Source of the DNA: Gammaproteobacteria bacterium
GTDB lineage: Bacteria > Pseudomonadota > Gammaproteobacteria > UBA9214
DNA: 13,976 nucleotides
Reading direction: 5' to 3'
Assembly (NCBI GenBank): GCA_030632175.1
Contig: DAOVVG010000043.1
Location: forward strand, 1 to 13,976
Numbering within the stretch: the stretch's first letter is position 1; the number at the start of each line of letters is the position of its first letter. Below, in pieces: positions 7,206 to 13,976 of the stretch. A program made the position numbers and the translations under genes. The notes beneath the pieces were generated by a model. The model did no database searches. It saw nothing but the letters and a program-made list of their open reading frames with translations, and was not told the DNA's origin.

Positions 7206-10200
7206 TCAGACTGCTACCAGCTTGACCGCCTCATCAATATCCACTGCTACCAGTCGTGACACACCTGGCTCATGCATGGTAACGCCGGTCAACTGGTTTG
7301 CCATTTCCATGGTGATTTTATTATGCGAGATAAAAACAAACTGTACGTGTTCCGACATCTTGCGAACCATATCGCAATAGCGACCGACATTGGCATCATC
7401 AAGTGGTGCATCCACCTCGTCCAGCATGCAAAAAGGTGACGGGTTCAACTTGAAAATCGCAAACACCAGCGCAATCGCGGTCAGCGCCTTCTCGCCGCCG
7501 GAGAGCAGGTGAATGGTGCTGTTACGCTTGCCCGGTGGCCGCGCCATCACCGTCACCCCGGTATCCAGCAGGTCTTCCCCGGTCAACTCAAGATAGGCCT
7601 GTCCGCCACCAAACAGTACCGGGAAGTTCTCCTGCATACCTTCGTTGACCTTCTCAAAAGTTTCCTTGAAGCGTGAACGCGTTTCCTTGTCAATCTTGCC
7701 GATTGCATTTTCCAGCGTCGTCAACGCCTCAATCAGATCGGCATGCTGCGCATCAAGATATTCCTTGCGCTTTGATTCTTCTTCGTATTCCTCAATCGCG
7801 GCAAGATTGATCGGACCCAGCCGCTGGATGCGACGTTCCAGCTTGTCGGCCTGTTCGGCCCACACATCGACGCTGGCACCCTCTTCAATCTGCTCCAGCA
7901 GAGACTGGTATTCAAAGCCTGACTCGCTGATCTGTTCCATCAGGGTGTCGCTGCGCACCTTGATTTCCTGCCAGGCCATACGATCCTGTTCAATCTGTTC
8001 ACGCTGATTGCTGACGCTGCGCTCTTTCCTGATACGTTCCTGATCATGTTCGCGCGTACCGTGTTCGATATCCTCGACCTGTTTGCGGGCGGCATTCAGT
8101 TCCGTCTCGCCTTCCAGGCGGCGTGACAACAGCCCTTCCAGCTCGCTTTCCAGTTCGATAATCGGTGTATCACCCTGGCCCAGCACATCAGTTAACTGAT
8201 CCTTCCTGTTGATCAGCTGCTGGCACTGTTCGCGCATGCGTGTCAGTGCCTGATTGGTTGTTTCCTGCGCAGTGCGCATTGACTCTGCACGCAAGGCAAG
8301 TTCATGAACACTTTGCTGGTCACTGTGGGCGCGCTGGCGGGTCTCGTCCAGCACACCACTGAGTTGCTGTTGTTGCCGGGTGCGTTCCTCGCGTTCCACT
8401 GACAGTGTTTCAACGGCATCCAGTGCTTCCTGAAGCAGGTTCTGGGAACTCGTCATTGCCTGTGCTTCACCTTCTTTCTCGGTGCGCAGCACTTCCGACT
8501 CCATCAGAACATGGTCACGACGTGCCTCCTGCTGCTCAAGACGGGTCTGTATTGCTGCCAGCCCGGCACGCAGATCACTGGCTACCCGCAGTGCCTGGTT
8601 GTTTTCATTCTGCAAACGATCACGTTCTGTCTCGGCGGAGACCAGACTCTCGCGTGCAGCTGCCACCGAGCGTTGCAAGCTTTCAACGTTACCCACCTGT
8701 GCGGCAAGCTGCTCGGTCAACTCACTGATCTCACGTTCACGTTCCAGCACACCGGCTTTCTCATCGGTGTCGCGCGCGACGCGCAACCAGTTGTTACCGA
8801 CCCAAATACCTTCACGGGTAACAATCGATTCATGTGCTGCAAGTCCGGCGCGCATTGTCAGCGCCTGCGACAGTGTCTCTACTGCATAAATTCCGTCCAG
8901 CAACGAGCCAGCGGAACTGGATGAGGTAACCTTGCTGCTCAGCGGCACACCCTTGTCTGCCGGTGTAGCGATAGCTGCGCCCGCTCGCGTATCAAACAGT
9001 GCAACACTGCCCTGTTCCAGGCTACCCAGCATATCTTCAACATTATCCAGCCCGTCAACACAAACGGCCTCAAGGTAAAAACCCAGCGCTGTCTCGACCG
9101 CATGTTCCCAGCCGGATTCAACCTGAATCTCCTGTGCCAGCCGCGGCGCACCCTGCATACCCTGCGCTGTCAGCCAGCCAGTGACCTGTTCAGAATGCTG
9201 ACCGAGGGCGGCCTGCTGCAATGTTTTCAGAGAAGCCAGCCGTCCGCGCGTGTCATGATGCACACTCTGCAGCGCCGCCAGCTCCTGTTCCTGTTGTTCC
9301 AGCCCGGTACGGACATCGGTAATGTGCCGAATCGCATCTTCCAGATTCAGCTTGATACCGGCGACAACGGTTTCCTGCGCCTCGGATTCATGCGCCGCCT
9401 GCTCCAGCTCACTGACAAGCGTCTTCTTGCCCAGTGTTTGCTGCTCCTCATCCATGCGCTGCAAGCGGTCATCCAGCTGCTGCATGTGACGATCAAGGTG
9501 GTCCAGGCGGGTACGTTCAACCTGCGCGGCCTGCGCTCGCTCGGCGGCACGCTGGTTAAATTCATTCCATTCTTCCTGCCAGGCATGCATCGCCTGCTCG
9601 GCATCTTTCAGGGCAGCGGCAGACTGTCCGGCACGCTCGGTGGCAGATGTCAGCTCCGGGCCGTTCGCCTCGATATTACGCGCCAGTTCCTCAAGCCGGG
9701 TGGTATCCACCCTGATGTGCTCCTCGACTTCGGCAAGCGTCTGCTCGGCACGCGACAATTCTTCCTGCTGCTGCTGACGCGACTCCTTGTTGTGCTGAAT
9801 GGCCTGCTCAATACGGGCCACATCCGCACCCAGCTTGTAGTACTGACCCTGCACCGTATTAAAGGACTCGTTCGCACTGGCCAGGCTATCGCGCAGCTTT
9901 TCAAGTTCTGCCTCGATTCTGCGCTGCTCGGCGAGTTCCGCCTGCATGCCAAGTTCACGCTGCCGCAGTTCGCATTCCCGCGTACTGGTTTCTTCGTGCA
10001 TGGAGGCATAGCGAAGCGCCAGCAGTTCTGCCTTGACCTGTCGTTCTTCCGCCTTGAGTTCCTTGTAGCGTTCCGCCGCACGTGACTGGCGTTTCAGCTT
10101 CTCGATCTGCTTGTCTATTTCTTCCAGCAGATCCGTCAGGCGGTCCAGATTCTCGCGGGTATGCTTAATTCGGTTTTCTGTCTCGCGCCGGCGTTCCTTG

Positions 10201-10718
10201 TACTTGGAAATACCGGCGGCCTCTTCAAGGAACGCACGCAAATCATCCGGCTTCGCCTCGATCAGGCGGGAAATCGTGCCCTGTTCAATAATAGAATAAC
10301 TGCGTGGCCCCAGGCCGGTGCCGAGAAAAATATCGGTAATGTCACGCCGCCGGCAGCGCGTGTTATTCAGAAAGTAGTTGGAGGTGCCATCGCGCGATAC
10401 CTGGCGACGTATGGAGATTTCGTTATAGCCGGCATACTGACCACCGATCGTGCCGTCAGTATTATCAAAGGCCAGTTCGATGCTGGCAGTGCCGACCGGT
10501 TTGCGGGTATTGGAGCCGTTAAAGATGACATCGGCCATTGACTCGCCGCGCAAATGTTTGGCTGATGATTCGCCCATCACCCAGCGCACAGCATCAATAA
10601 TATTGGATTTCCCGCAACCGTTAGGGCCTATAATACCGACCAGATTACTGGGCACATGGATCGTGGTCGGGTCGACAAAAGATTTAAACCCGGCAAGCTT
10701 TATATTGGACAATCGCAT
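7206..10718 (-). CDS. smc: Chromosome partition protein SMC
   Basis: SMC is the ATP-dependent, ring-forming core of bacterial condensin. The 1170-residue protein has the N-terminal ATPase half with the expected opening (KLAGFKSFVDPTTI) and Walker A GPNGCGKS at 31-38. Arginine-rich coiled coil follows from about 170 to 505, then a hinge at about 512-650 (GAPRLAQEIQVESGWEHAVE through WVGNNWLRV), then a second coiled coil from about 655 to 990. The C-terminal half has the ABC signature LSGGEK at 1072-1077, Walker B FCMLDE at 1096-1101 with catalytic E1101, the DAPLDDAN D-loop and the ISHNK switch. The length is normal. The partners ScpA and ScpB are not in the window. It heads the minus-strand block and is divergent from queF across 96 bp. 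Confidence 0.98.
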   Translation of the reverse strand: MRLSNIKLAGFKSFVDPTTIHVPSNLVGIIGPNGCGKSNIIDAVRWVMGESSAKHLRGESMADVIFNGSNTRKPVGTASIELAFDNTDGTIGGQYAGYNEISIRRQVSRDGTSNYFLNNTRCRRRDITDIFLGTGLGPRSYSIIEQGTISRLIEAKPDDLRAFLEEAAGISKYKERRRETENRIKHTRENLDRLTDLLEEIDKQIEKLKRQSRAAERYKELKAEERQVKAELLALRYASMHEETSTRECELRQRELGMQAELAEQRRIEAELEKLRDSLASANESFNTVQGQYYKLGADVARIEQAIQHNKESRQQQQEELSRAEQTLAEVEEHIRVDTTRLEELARNIEANGPELTSATERAGQSAAALKDAEQAMHAWQEEWNEFNQRAAERAQAAQVERTRLDHLDRHMQQLDDRLQRMDEEQQTLGKKTLVSELEQAAHESEAQETVVAGIKLNLEDAIRHITDVRTGLEQQEQELAALQSVHHDTRGRLASLKTLQQAALGQHSEQVTGWLTAQGMQGAPRLAQEIQVESGWEHAVETALGFYLEAVCVDGLDNVEDMLGSLEQGSVALFDTRAGAAIATPADKGVPLSSKVTSSSSAGSLLDGIYAVETLSQALTMRAGLAAHESIVTREGIWVGNNWLRVARDTDEKAGVLEREREISELTEQLAAQVGNVESLQRSVAAARESLVSAETERDRLQNENNQALRVASDLRAGLAAIQTRLEQQEARRDHVLMESEVLRTEKEGEAQAMTSSQNLLQEALDAVETLSVEREERTRQQQQLSGVLDETRQRAHSDQQSVHELALRAESMRTAQETTNQALTRMREQCQQLINRKDQLTDVLGQGDTPIIELESELEGLLSRRLEGETELNAARKQVEDIEHGTREHDQERIRKERSVSNQREQIEQDRMAWQEIKVRSDTLMEQISESGFEYQSLLEQIEEGASVDVWAEQADKLERRIQRLGPINLAAIEEYEEESKRKEYLDAQHADLIEALTTLENAIGKIDKETRSRFKETFEKVNEGMQENFPVLFGGGQAYLELTGEDLLDTGVTVMARPPGKRNSTIHLLSGGEKALTAIALVFAIFKLNPSPFCMLDEVDAPLDDANVGRYCDMVRKMSEHVQFVFISHNKITMEMANQLTGVTMHEPGVSRLVAVDIDEAVKLVAV

Positions 10719-10814
10719 GGACGGCTAGGTTACTCGATTGACCCCGAAAAATACAACTTTTTGTTATGCTGCAAGGCTTGCACACATCATCTTGTGTCTT
10801 GTATCGTTCCGGTC
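10719..10814. promoter_or_regulatory. Divergent smc/queF intergenic region
   Basis: This 96-bp gap separates the smc start (minus) from the queF start (plus), so it should hold both promoters unless one gene is driven from elsewhere. It has an AT-rich core at about 10746-10768. The only promoter-like pieces are weak. On the + strand there is TTGACC (10738-10743) and TATGCT (10765-10770), but the 21-bp spacing is too long. On the minus strand there is TTGCAG followed by a T-rich TATTTT-like box with a short spacer. Neither start codon has a clear Shine-Dalgarno. No operator repeat and no preQ1 riboswitch was recognised. Confidence 0.4.
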
Positions 10815-11204
10815 ATGTCAACGCAACCCGGCAAGAATCTCGAAACCTTTCCCAATCCACACCCGGACCGGGATTACACCATCCACATTCGCACGCCGGA
10901 ATTTACCTGCCTGTGCCCAAAGACCGGTCAACCCGATTTTGCCACGCTGTTCCTTGAGTACATACCGGACCAGTTTTGCGTCGAGCTGAAGTCCTTTAAA
11001 TTGTACGTCTGGTCGTTTCGCGACGAAGGCGCCTTTCACGAGGACATCACTAATAAAATCCTCAACGATCTGGTCAGCGTCTGCCAGCCGCGCTTCATGC
11101 GCCTGCGGGCGGAATTCAATGTTCGTGGTGGGGTTTATACCGACGTTGTGGTCGAACACCGCCAGGATGGATGGCAAGCGCCCACACCGGTAGAACTTAA
11201 ATAA
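10815..11204 (+). CDS. queF: NADPH-dependent 7-cyano-7-deazaguanine reductase QueF (short form)
   Basis: QueF reduces the nitrile preQ0 to the amine preQ1 with two NADPH, a late step in making queuosine for tRNA wobble position 34. The 129-residue product is the single-domain, YkvM-like type. It carries LETFPNP at 9-15, the substrate loop FTCLCPKTGQPDF at 30-42 with catalytic Cys34 and Asp41, the VELKSFKLYVWSFRDEGAFHE block at 56-76 that binds NADPH and preQ0 (Glu57, His75, Glu76), and a C-terminal RGGVYTDVVVEH strand. The ATG at 10815 was chosen because homology starts there; longer in-frame starts would run into smc. No other queuosine gene (queC, queD, queE, tgt) is present, so the gene is isolated from its pathway here. 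Confidence 0.96.
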   Translation: MSTQPGKNLETFPNPHPDRDYTIHIRTPEFTCLCPKTGQPDFATLFLEYIPDQFCVELKSFKLYVWSFRDEGAFHEDITNKILNDLVSVCQPRFMRLRAEFNVRGGVYTDVVVEHRQDGWQAPTPVELK

Positions 11205-11242
11205 CAAATATTAAATAACCACATGTATTAATTATTATTTAA

Positions 11243-11270
11243 TCCCTGAGAATACCCCATTCCTCAGGGA
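11243..11270. terminator. Stem-loop after queF
   Basis: A perfect 8-bp inverted repeat (TCCCTGAG at 11243-11250, CTCAGGGA at 11263-11270) with a 12-base loop lies 38 bp after the queF stop. The AT-rich stretch before it (11205-11242) would read as a T/A-rich tail only on the minus strand; on the + strand the stem is followed by AAGAGCC. It may be a weak terminator or part of a degenerate intergenic repeat, since the right arm runs into a GGGA/GAGAGGGG stretch similar in character to short GC-rich repeats seen between genes in many proteobacteria. Confidence 0.4.
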
Positions 11271-11286
11271 AAGAGCCGGGGAGAGG

Positions 11287-11315
11287 GGATATAGATTAAA
11301 GGTCAATCTAATACC
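11287..11315. repeat. Imperfect inverted repeat in the queF-kinase spacer
   Basis: TAGATT (11292-11297) and AATCTA (11305-11310) pair perfectly around a seven-base loop. The flanking GGGG and CCCC could extend the hairpin across a small symmetric mismatch. No T-run follows. Together with the 11243-11270 hairpin this makes the 215-bp gap between queF and the kinase rich in secondary structure. No gene is seen in this gap, and the role of the repeat is unknown. Confidence 0.4.
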
Positions 11316-11419
11316 CCCTCGTACTGACCTACCCCGGGGGAAGAGGGTGCCAAGGCTACCCGCCGGCAAACATTGCCAATACTCATAATCCTTTGCAGTT
11401 CGGTATAACTGACACCACC

Positions 11420-12700
11420 GTGAAACACTACCTTGGCATTGATACAGGAACCTCCGGGTGTCGCAGTTGCGTCATCGATGCCAATGCGGCCATCAAGGTG
11501 GAAATCCGCACCACACTGCCCGCTCCCAGCCGCTCGGGAAACGAGGTCGAGCAAGACCCGGAATGCTGGTGGTCAGCCCTGACAGCGAACCTGGATCAGC
11601 TTGCTACCGAGTTTCCACTGGAGTCAGTTGAGGCCATCGCACTGGACGGCACCTCCGCCACCCTGCTCTGCTGTGATGCCAGCGGCACCCCGCTATCCCC
11701 GGCCCTGATGTACAACGATGCCCGCGCCGTTGAACAGGCGACACGGGTTGATCGCGTGGCCCCTGCTGACACCGCTGCCCGCGGCGCCAGCGCCAGCCTC
11801 GCCAAGCTGTTATGGCTGTTGCAGCAACCCGACTGCAAGGCCGCACACCATGCCCTGCACCAGGCTGACTGGTTGCTGGGACGACTGGCAGGACGCTTCG
11901 GCATCAGCGATGAAAATAACGCACTGAAACTGGGGTACGACGTCGTAAACAGCTGCTGGCCGGCATGGCTGGCAGAACTGGACATCCGGCCATCCCTGTT
12001 ACCGGATGTTGTACCCGCCGGGTATCCCCTCGGTACACTGACGCAGGACTTGTGTGAACGCTGGGGCATGTCACCGCACACACGCATTCTCAGTGGCACC
12101 ACCGACAGTACCGCCAGTTTTATCGCGACAGGTGCCGGTCCCGGTGAAGCCGTTACCTCACTGGGCAGCACGCTGGTACTGAAAATTCTTTCTGACACCC
12201 CGATCTTCGCACCCGAGTATGGCGTCTACAGTCACCGCCTGGACAACAACTGGCTGATCGGCGGCGCCTCCAACAGCGGTGGCGCAGTGCTGCAGCAGTA
12301 TTTTAATCACGATGAAATCATACGCTTGACCGACATGGTCTCCACTGACCAACCGACCGGACTGGATTACTACCCGCTGGTTGGCAAAGGCGAGCGCTTT
12401 CCGGTCAATGATCCCGGACTGGAACCGCGCCTGCAGCCAAGACCGGCCGATGACGCGGTGTTCTTCCAGGGAATTCTTGAAGGCATTGCCAACATTGAAT
12501 TGCAGGGTTACAGAAAGCTGATCGAGCTGGGTGCACCCTGGCCGGACAAAGTCATCACCACGGGGGGCGGTGCTGTCAATAACGCATGGAGTACAATACG
12601 TGCGCAGCTGCTGGACATCCCGGTCGTTGCCGCCGAACATCAGGAAGCGGCATATGGGGCAGCCTTGTTGGCGCGACGATCGCACAGACCGTCGGGATAA
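11420..12700 (+). CDS. FGGY-family carbohydrate kinase, D-ribulokinase type
   Basis: FGGY kinases phosphorylate sugars with ATP. From a GTG at 11420 the product has 426 residues. It opens with KHYLGIDTGTSGCR (phosphate loop, D8), then LDGTSATLL (D76 region), YNDAR with substrate-binding Asp at about 100, and GTTDSTASFIATGAG with the probable catalytic base Asp at about 229. A LIGGASNSGG loop follows, and a late TTGGGAVNNAW then AYGAALLA form the C-terminal nucleotide-binding lobe. Length and motifs resemble the cyanobacterial/plant D-ribulose kinase group more than the longer xylulokinases or glycerol kinases, but the substrate is inferred. The start is uncertain: a TTG at 11393 adds nine residues, no ATG is available, and neither start has a clear Shine-Dalgarno. 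GTG is preferred because homology begins there. A REP pair starts two bases after its stop. Confidence 0.88.
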   Translation: MKHYLGIDTGTSGCRSCVIDANAAIKVEIRTTLPAPSRSGNEVEQDPECWWSALTANLDQLATEFPLESVEAIALDGTSATLLCCDASGTPLSPALMYNDARAVEQATRVDRVAPADTAARGASASLAKLLWLLQQPDCKAAHHALHQADWLLGRLAGRFGISDENNALKLGYDVVNSCWPAWLAELDIRPSLLPDVVPAGYPLGTLTQDLCERWGMSPHTRILSGTTDSTASFIATGAGPGEAVTSLGSTLVLKILSDTPIFAPEYGVYSHRLDNNWLIGGASNSGGAVLQQYFNHDEIIRLTDMVSTDQPTGLDYYPLVGKGERFPVNDPGLEPRLQPRPADDAVFFQGILEGIANIELQGYRKLIELGAPWPDKVITTGGGAVNNAWSTIRAQLLDIPVVAAEHQEAAYGAALLARRSHRPSG

Positions 12701-12702
12701 TA

Positions 12703-12766
12703 ATCGCGGACAAGATCCGCTCCTACAGGTGCGTCTATTTTTGTAGGGGCGGATCTCGTCCGCGAT
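12703..12766. repeat. REP-like inverted pair A (64 bp)
   Basis: Two 25-base modules face each other: 12703-12727 (minus orientation) and 12742-12766 (plus orientation), 14 bases apart. As inverted repeats they agree at 23 of 25 positions. Each module has a GTAG head (inner side), two spacer bases, and a self-complementary GCGGA/TCCGC stem with a five-base loop. This GTAG-plus-hairpin layout is the hallmark of REP elements. The pair begins two bases after the kinase TAA, so in the transcript the whole unit could fold into one long hairpin and mark the kinase mRNA 3' end. Confidence 0.85.
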
Positions 12767-12816
12767 ACATTATCTGAACAACCCGAAACCCTGAATCCAC
12801 GCACAGAAACGCCACC

Positions 12817-13563
12817 ATGAAAAACAGCCACAGCGGCATGCATTACCTCCTCGAAGGCCTGCGCCTTATCCGTCAACCGGGCCTGCGGCGCTACGTCGCC
12901 ATCCCGCTGCTGGTCAGCACCACCGTGTTTGCCGGTGCCATCTTCGGGCTGACACACTGGCTGGAAATATTCATCGACATGATGCTCGGCTACCTGCCGT
13001 CCTGGCTGGACTGGCTGCGTTACCTGCTGTGGCCGCTGTTCGCCATCGCCGGTGTATTGATTATCTTCTACAGCTTCTCGCTACTGACCAACCTGATCGC
13101 CGCACCCTTTAACGGCATGCTGGCAGAGGCCGTGGAAAAGCATCTCACCGGGCAACCCATCGAAACCGGCGGCTGGCAGGCATTCGCAAAAGATTTCATT
13201 CCGAGCATCGTCTCGGAACTGCGCAAACTGCTGTACTTCATCCTGCGTGCAATCCCCCTCGGCATCCTGTTCCTGGTGCCCGGCATCAACCTGGCTGCAC
13301 CTTTTATATGGGCGCTGTTCAGTGCCTGGATGCTGGTGATTGAATATATCGACTACCCGATGGCCAACCACCTGCTGCATTTTTCACAACAACGCAAACT
13401 GCTGCGCCAGCGTCGTGTTCTCTCCTACGGCTTTGGCGGCGGCTCACTGTTGATGACCATGATCCCGTTTGTAAATTTCCTCGCAATGCCGGTATCCGTG
13501 GCAGGCGCAACGGCGATGTGGGTGGGAGAGCTAAAGCAAAACGCATTAAAACAGGACGGGTAA
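12817..13563 (+). CDS. cysZ: CysZ-family (EI24) inner-membrane protein, probable sulfate transporter
   Basis: The 248-residue product is close to the family length. It begins with the EGLRLIRQPGLRRYVAIPLL motif seen near the N-terminus of CysZ/EI24 proteins. It has about four hydrophobic segments (about 27-48, 66-90, 137-178 as a long hairpin, 206-232), the NLIAAPFNG signature at 92-100, and GINLAAPFIWALFSAWMLVIE at 156-176 followed by YIDYPMANH. CysZ in enterobacteria brings sulfate into the cell for cysteine synthesis. No other sulfur-assimilation gene is in the window, so the substrate here is inferred from family only. The ATG at 12817 has no clear Shine-Dalgarno; ATG at 12838 is an alternative. 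It lies 116 bp after the kinase, with REP pair A between them. Confidence 0.88.
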   Translation: MKNSHSGMHYLLEGLRLIRQPGLRRYVAIPLLVSTTVFAGAIFGLTHWLEIFIDMMLGYLPSWLDWLRYLLWPLFAIAGVLIIFYSFSLLTNLIAAPFNGMLAEAVEKHLTGQPIETGGWQAFAKDFIPSIVSELRKLLYFILRAIPLGILFLVPGINLAAPFIWALFSAWMLVIEYIDYPMANHLLHFSQQRKLLRQRRVLSYGFGGGSLLMTMIPFVNFLAMPVSVAGATAMWVGELKQNALKQDG

Positions 13564-13596
13564 CTTCCATTTAAATCCATGAATGTTTCTACTGTC

Positions 13597-13622
13597 GCAG
13601 GAGTGCTTTTTAAGCACGAACA
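13597..13622 (+). repeat. REP-like module, plus orientation (GTGCTT/AAGCAC stem)
   Basis: GCAG head at 13597-13600, GA spacer, then GTGCTT-TTT-AAGCAC (13603-13617), a 6-bp hairpin with a three-base loop, followed by GAACA. It is the first of five modules after cysZ. It is nearly identical to the module at 13697, but a stem pair has changed from C-G to T-A on both sides. It starts 34 bp after the cysZ stop. Confidence 0.75.
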
Positions 13623-13636
13623 ATCCAGCCACCGGA

Positions 13637-13661
13637 ATCGCGGACAAGATCCGCTCCTACA
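13637..13661 (-). repeat. REP-like module, minus orientation (GCGGA/TCCGC stem)
   Basis: This 25-base module is identical to the left arm of pair A (12703-12727), about 0.9 kb away. On the minus strand it reads TGTAG head, GA, then a GCGGA/TCCGC stem (13640-13644 with 13650-13654) and a CGAT tail. It faces the module at 13697 across 35 bases, forming a mixed pair with different hairpin sequences. Confidence 0.85.
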
Positions 13662-13696
13662 GGCAGGCATCGGAAACCACAGCTATTTCAATACCC

Positions 13697-13720
13697 GTAG
13701 GAGCGCTTTTTAAGCGCGAA
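13697..13720 (+). repeat. REP-like module, plus orientation (GCGCTT/AAGCGC stem)
   Basis: GTAG head at 13697-13700, GA spacer, then GCGCTT-TTT-AAGCGC (13703-13717), a 6-bp hairpin with a three-base loop, then a GAACA tail. Read as RNA, the internal TTTTT lies within the stem and loop rather than after it, so this is not an intrinsic terminator. Confidence 0.8.
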
Positions 13721-13736
13721 CATATCAACCACAGAA

Positions 13737-13800
13737 TTCGCGGATAAAATCCGCTCCTGCAAAACCCGACAGGCCTGCAGGAGCGGATCTTGTCCGCGAT
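13737..13800. repeat. REP-like inverted pair D (64 bp)
   Basis: Two facing 25-base modules lie at 13737-13761 (minus) and 13776-13800 (plus), 14 bases apart. The total length and loop size are exactly those of pair A. Both heads are GCAG instead of GTAG. The left module has a longer self-stem (GCGGAT-AAA-ATCCGC), while the right one keeps GCGGA-TCTTG-TCCGC. It lies between the convergent cysZ and aminotransferase genes and may help end transcription from either side. The remaining 112 bp to the aminotransferase stop (13801-13912) show no convincing gene. Confidence 0.85.
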
Positions 13801-13912
13801 TAATTATGGATCAAGGCGCAAGCACGGCCTGCAGCACAACATCACTGATAGCATTGGTGATCGTGGAAAACACAATCCGCCATTGCAGCTTTCATATCGA
13901 CACTGTAAACAA

Positions 13913-13976
13913 TTACCCAAGCGCTTCAGCCAGGCGGCGTACACCCTCCTGCAGGTTTTCCAGCGATGTCGTGTAG
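13913..13976 (-). CDS. PLP-dependent aminotransferase, C-terminal end (partial)
   Basis: The minus strand is open from the window edge to a TAA at 13913-13915 and encodes 20 complete codons, YTTSLENLQEG followed by VRRLAEALG. Class I/II aminotransferases commonly end in 'S-[YF]-A-x-S-x-x-x-L-x-E-[AG]-x-x-R-[IL]', and the T-S-L-E-N-L-x-E-G-x-x-R-L pattern here fits this closely. The active-site lysine and the rest of the protein lie beyond the window, so substrate and subgroup cannot be given. Confidence 0.55.
   Translation of the reverse strand, partial: YTTSLENLQEGVRRLAEALG

Noticed and set aside
9102..10085. Long + strand open frame of 327 codons opposite smc
   Set aside because: Antisense to the smc coiled coil; the Leu/Phe-rich translation mirrors Glu/Gln/Lys-rich codons and is not a real protein.
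10719..10814. preQ1 riboswitch before queF
   Set aside because: No small C-rich H-type pseudoknot pattern was recognised, and the gap is shared with the divergent smc start.
11596..12198. Minus-strand open frame of 200 codons opposite the sugar kinase
   Set aside because: Ser/Arg-rich shadow of a gene whose catalytic motifs are all in the + frame.
13603..13717. Intrinsic terminators suggested by the TTTTT runs
   Set aside because: The T-runs are inside the hairpin stem and loop, not after it, so the required layout is missing.
13597..13800. Possible CRISPR array
   Set aside because: The repeats alternate in orientation, have irregular spacing and differ in sequence; CRISPR repeats are same-direction with uniform spacers. 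REP-type elements explain them better.
13811..13891. Minus-strand frame of 26 codons ending in STITNAISDVVLQAVLAP
   Set aside because: It has a protein-like look but no ATG, no ribosome site, and an in-frame stop just upstream; too short to support.

Overview
The window comes from a gammaproteobacterium, probably an environmental lineage; the species cannot be named from this sequence. The main support is the smc-zipA-ligA gene order, because ZipA is essentially a gammaproteobacterial division protein. A CysZ-family membrane protein, a short-form QueF and REP-type repeats fit the same assignment. The DNA is moderately GC-rich and no prophage, transposase gene, rRNA or tRNA is visible.

Layout, left to right. 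Bases 1-123 are the 3' end of a peptidyl-prolyl isomerase gene on the + strand. It meets the minus-strand block tail to tail across a strong 14-bp stem-loop. The minus strand then runs continuously from about 10.7 kb down to 0.18 kb: smc (chromosome condensation) -> zipA (division, FtsZ anchor) -> ligA (NAD-dependent DNA ligase) -> a membrane-bound GGDEF+EAL protein with both catalytic sites intact -> a 66-residue lipoprotein -> a 492-residue MinD/ParA-like protein with an unusual P-loop and an unassigned C-terminal region. zipA and ligA overlap by 4 bp. The last three genes are separated from ligA by 146 bp and may be a second transcription unit.

Divergent from smc, on the + strand, are queF (queuosine precursor reductase), a hairpin-rich spacer, an FGGY-family sugar kinase of the D-ribulokinase type, and a CysZ-type membrane protein. 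The right end has the last 20 codons of a minus-strand PLP-dependent aminotransferase.

The most striking non-coding structure is a set of seven short REP-like modules. One inverted pair starts two bases after the sugar-kinase stop codon. Five more, in strictly alternating orientation, fill the gap between the convergent cysZ and aminotransferase genes. All share a GYAG head, a two-base spacer and a 5-6 bp hairpin whose sequence varies with compensating changes. The most notable protein-level observation is the MinD/ParA-like protein, which lacks the signature lysine of its P-loop and is grouped with a c-di-GMP enzyme and a tiny lipoprotein.
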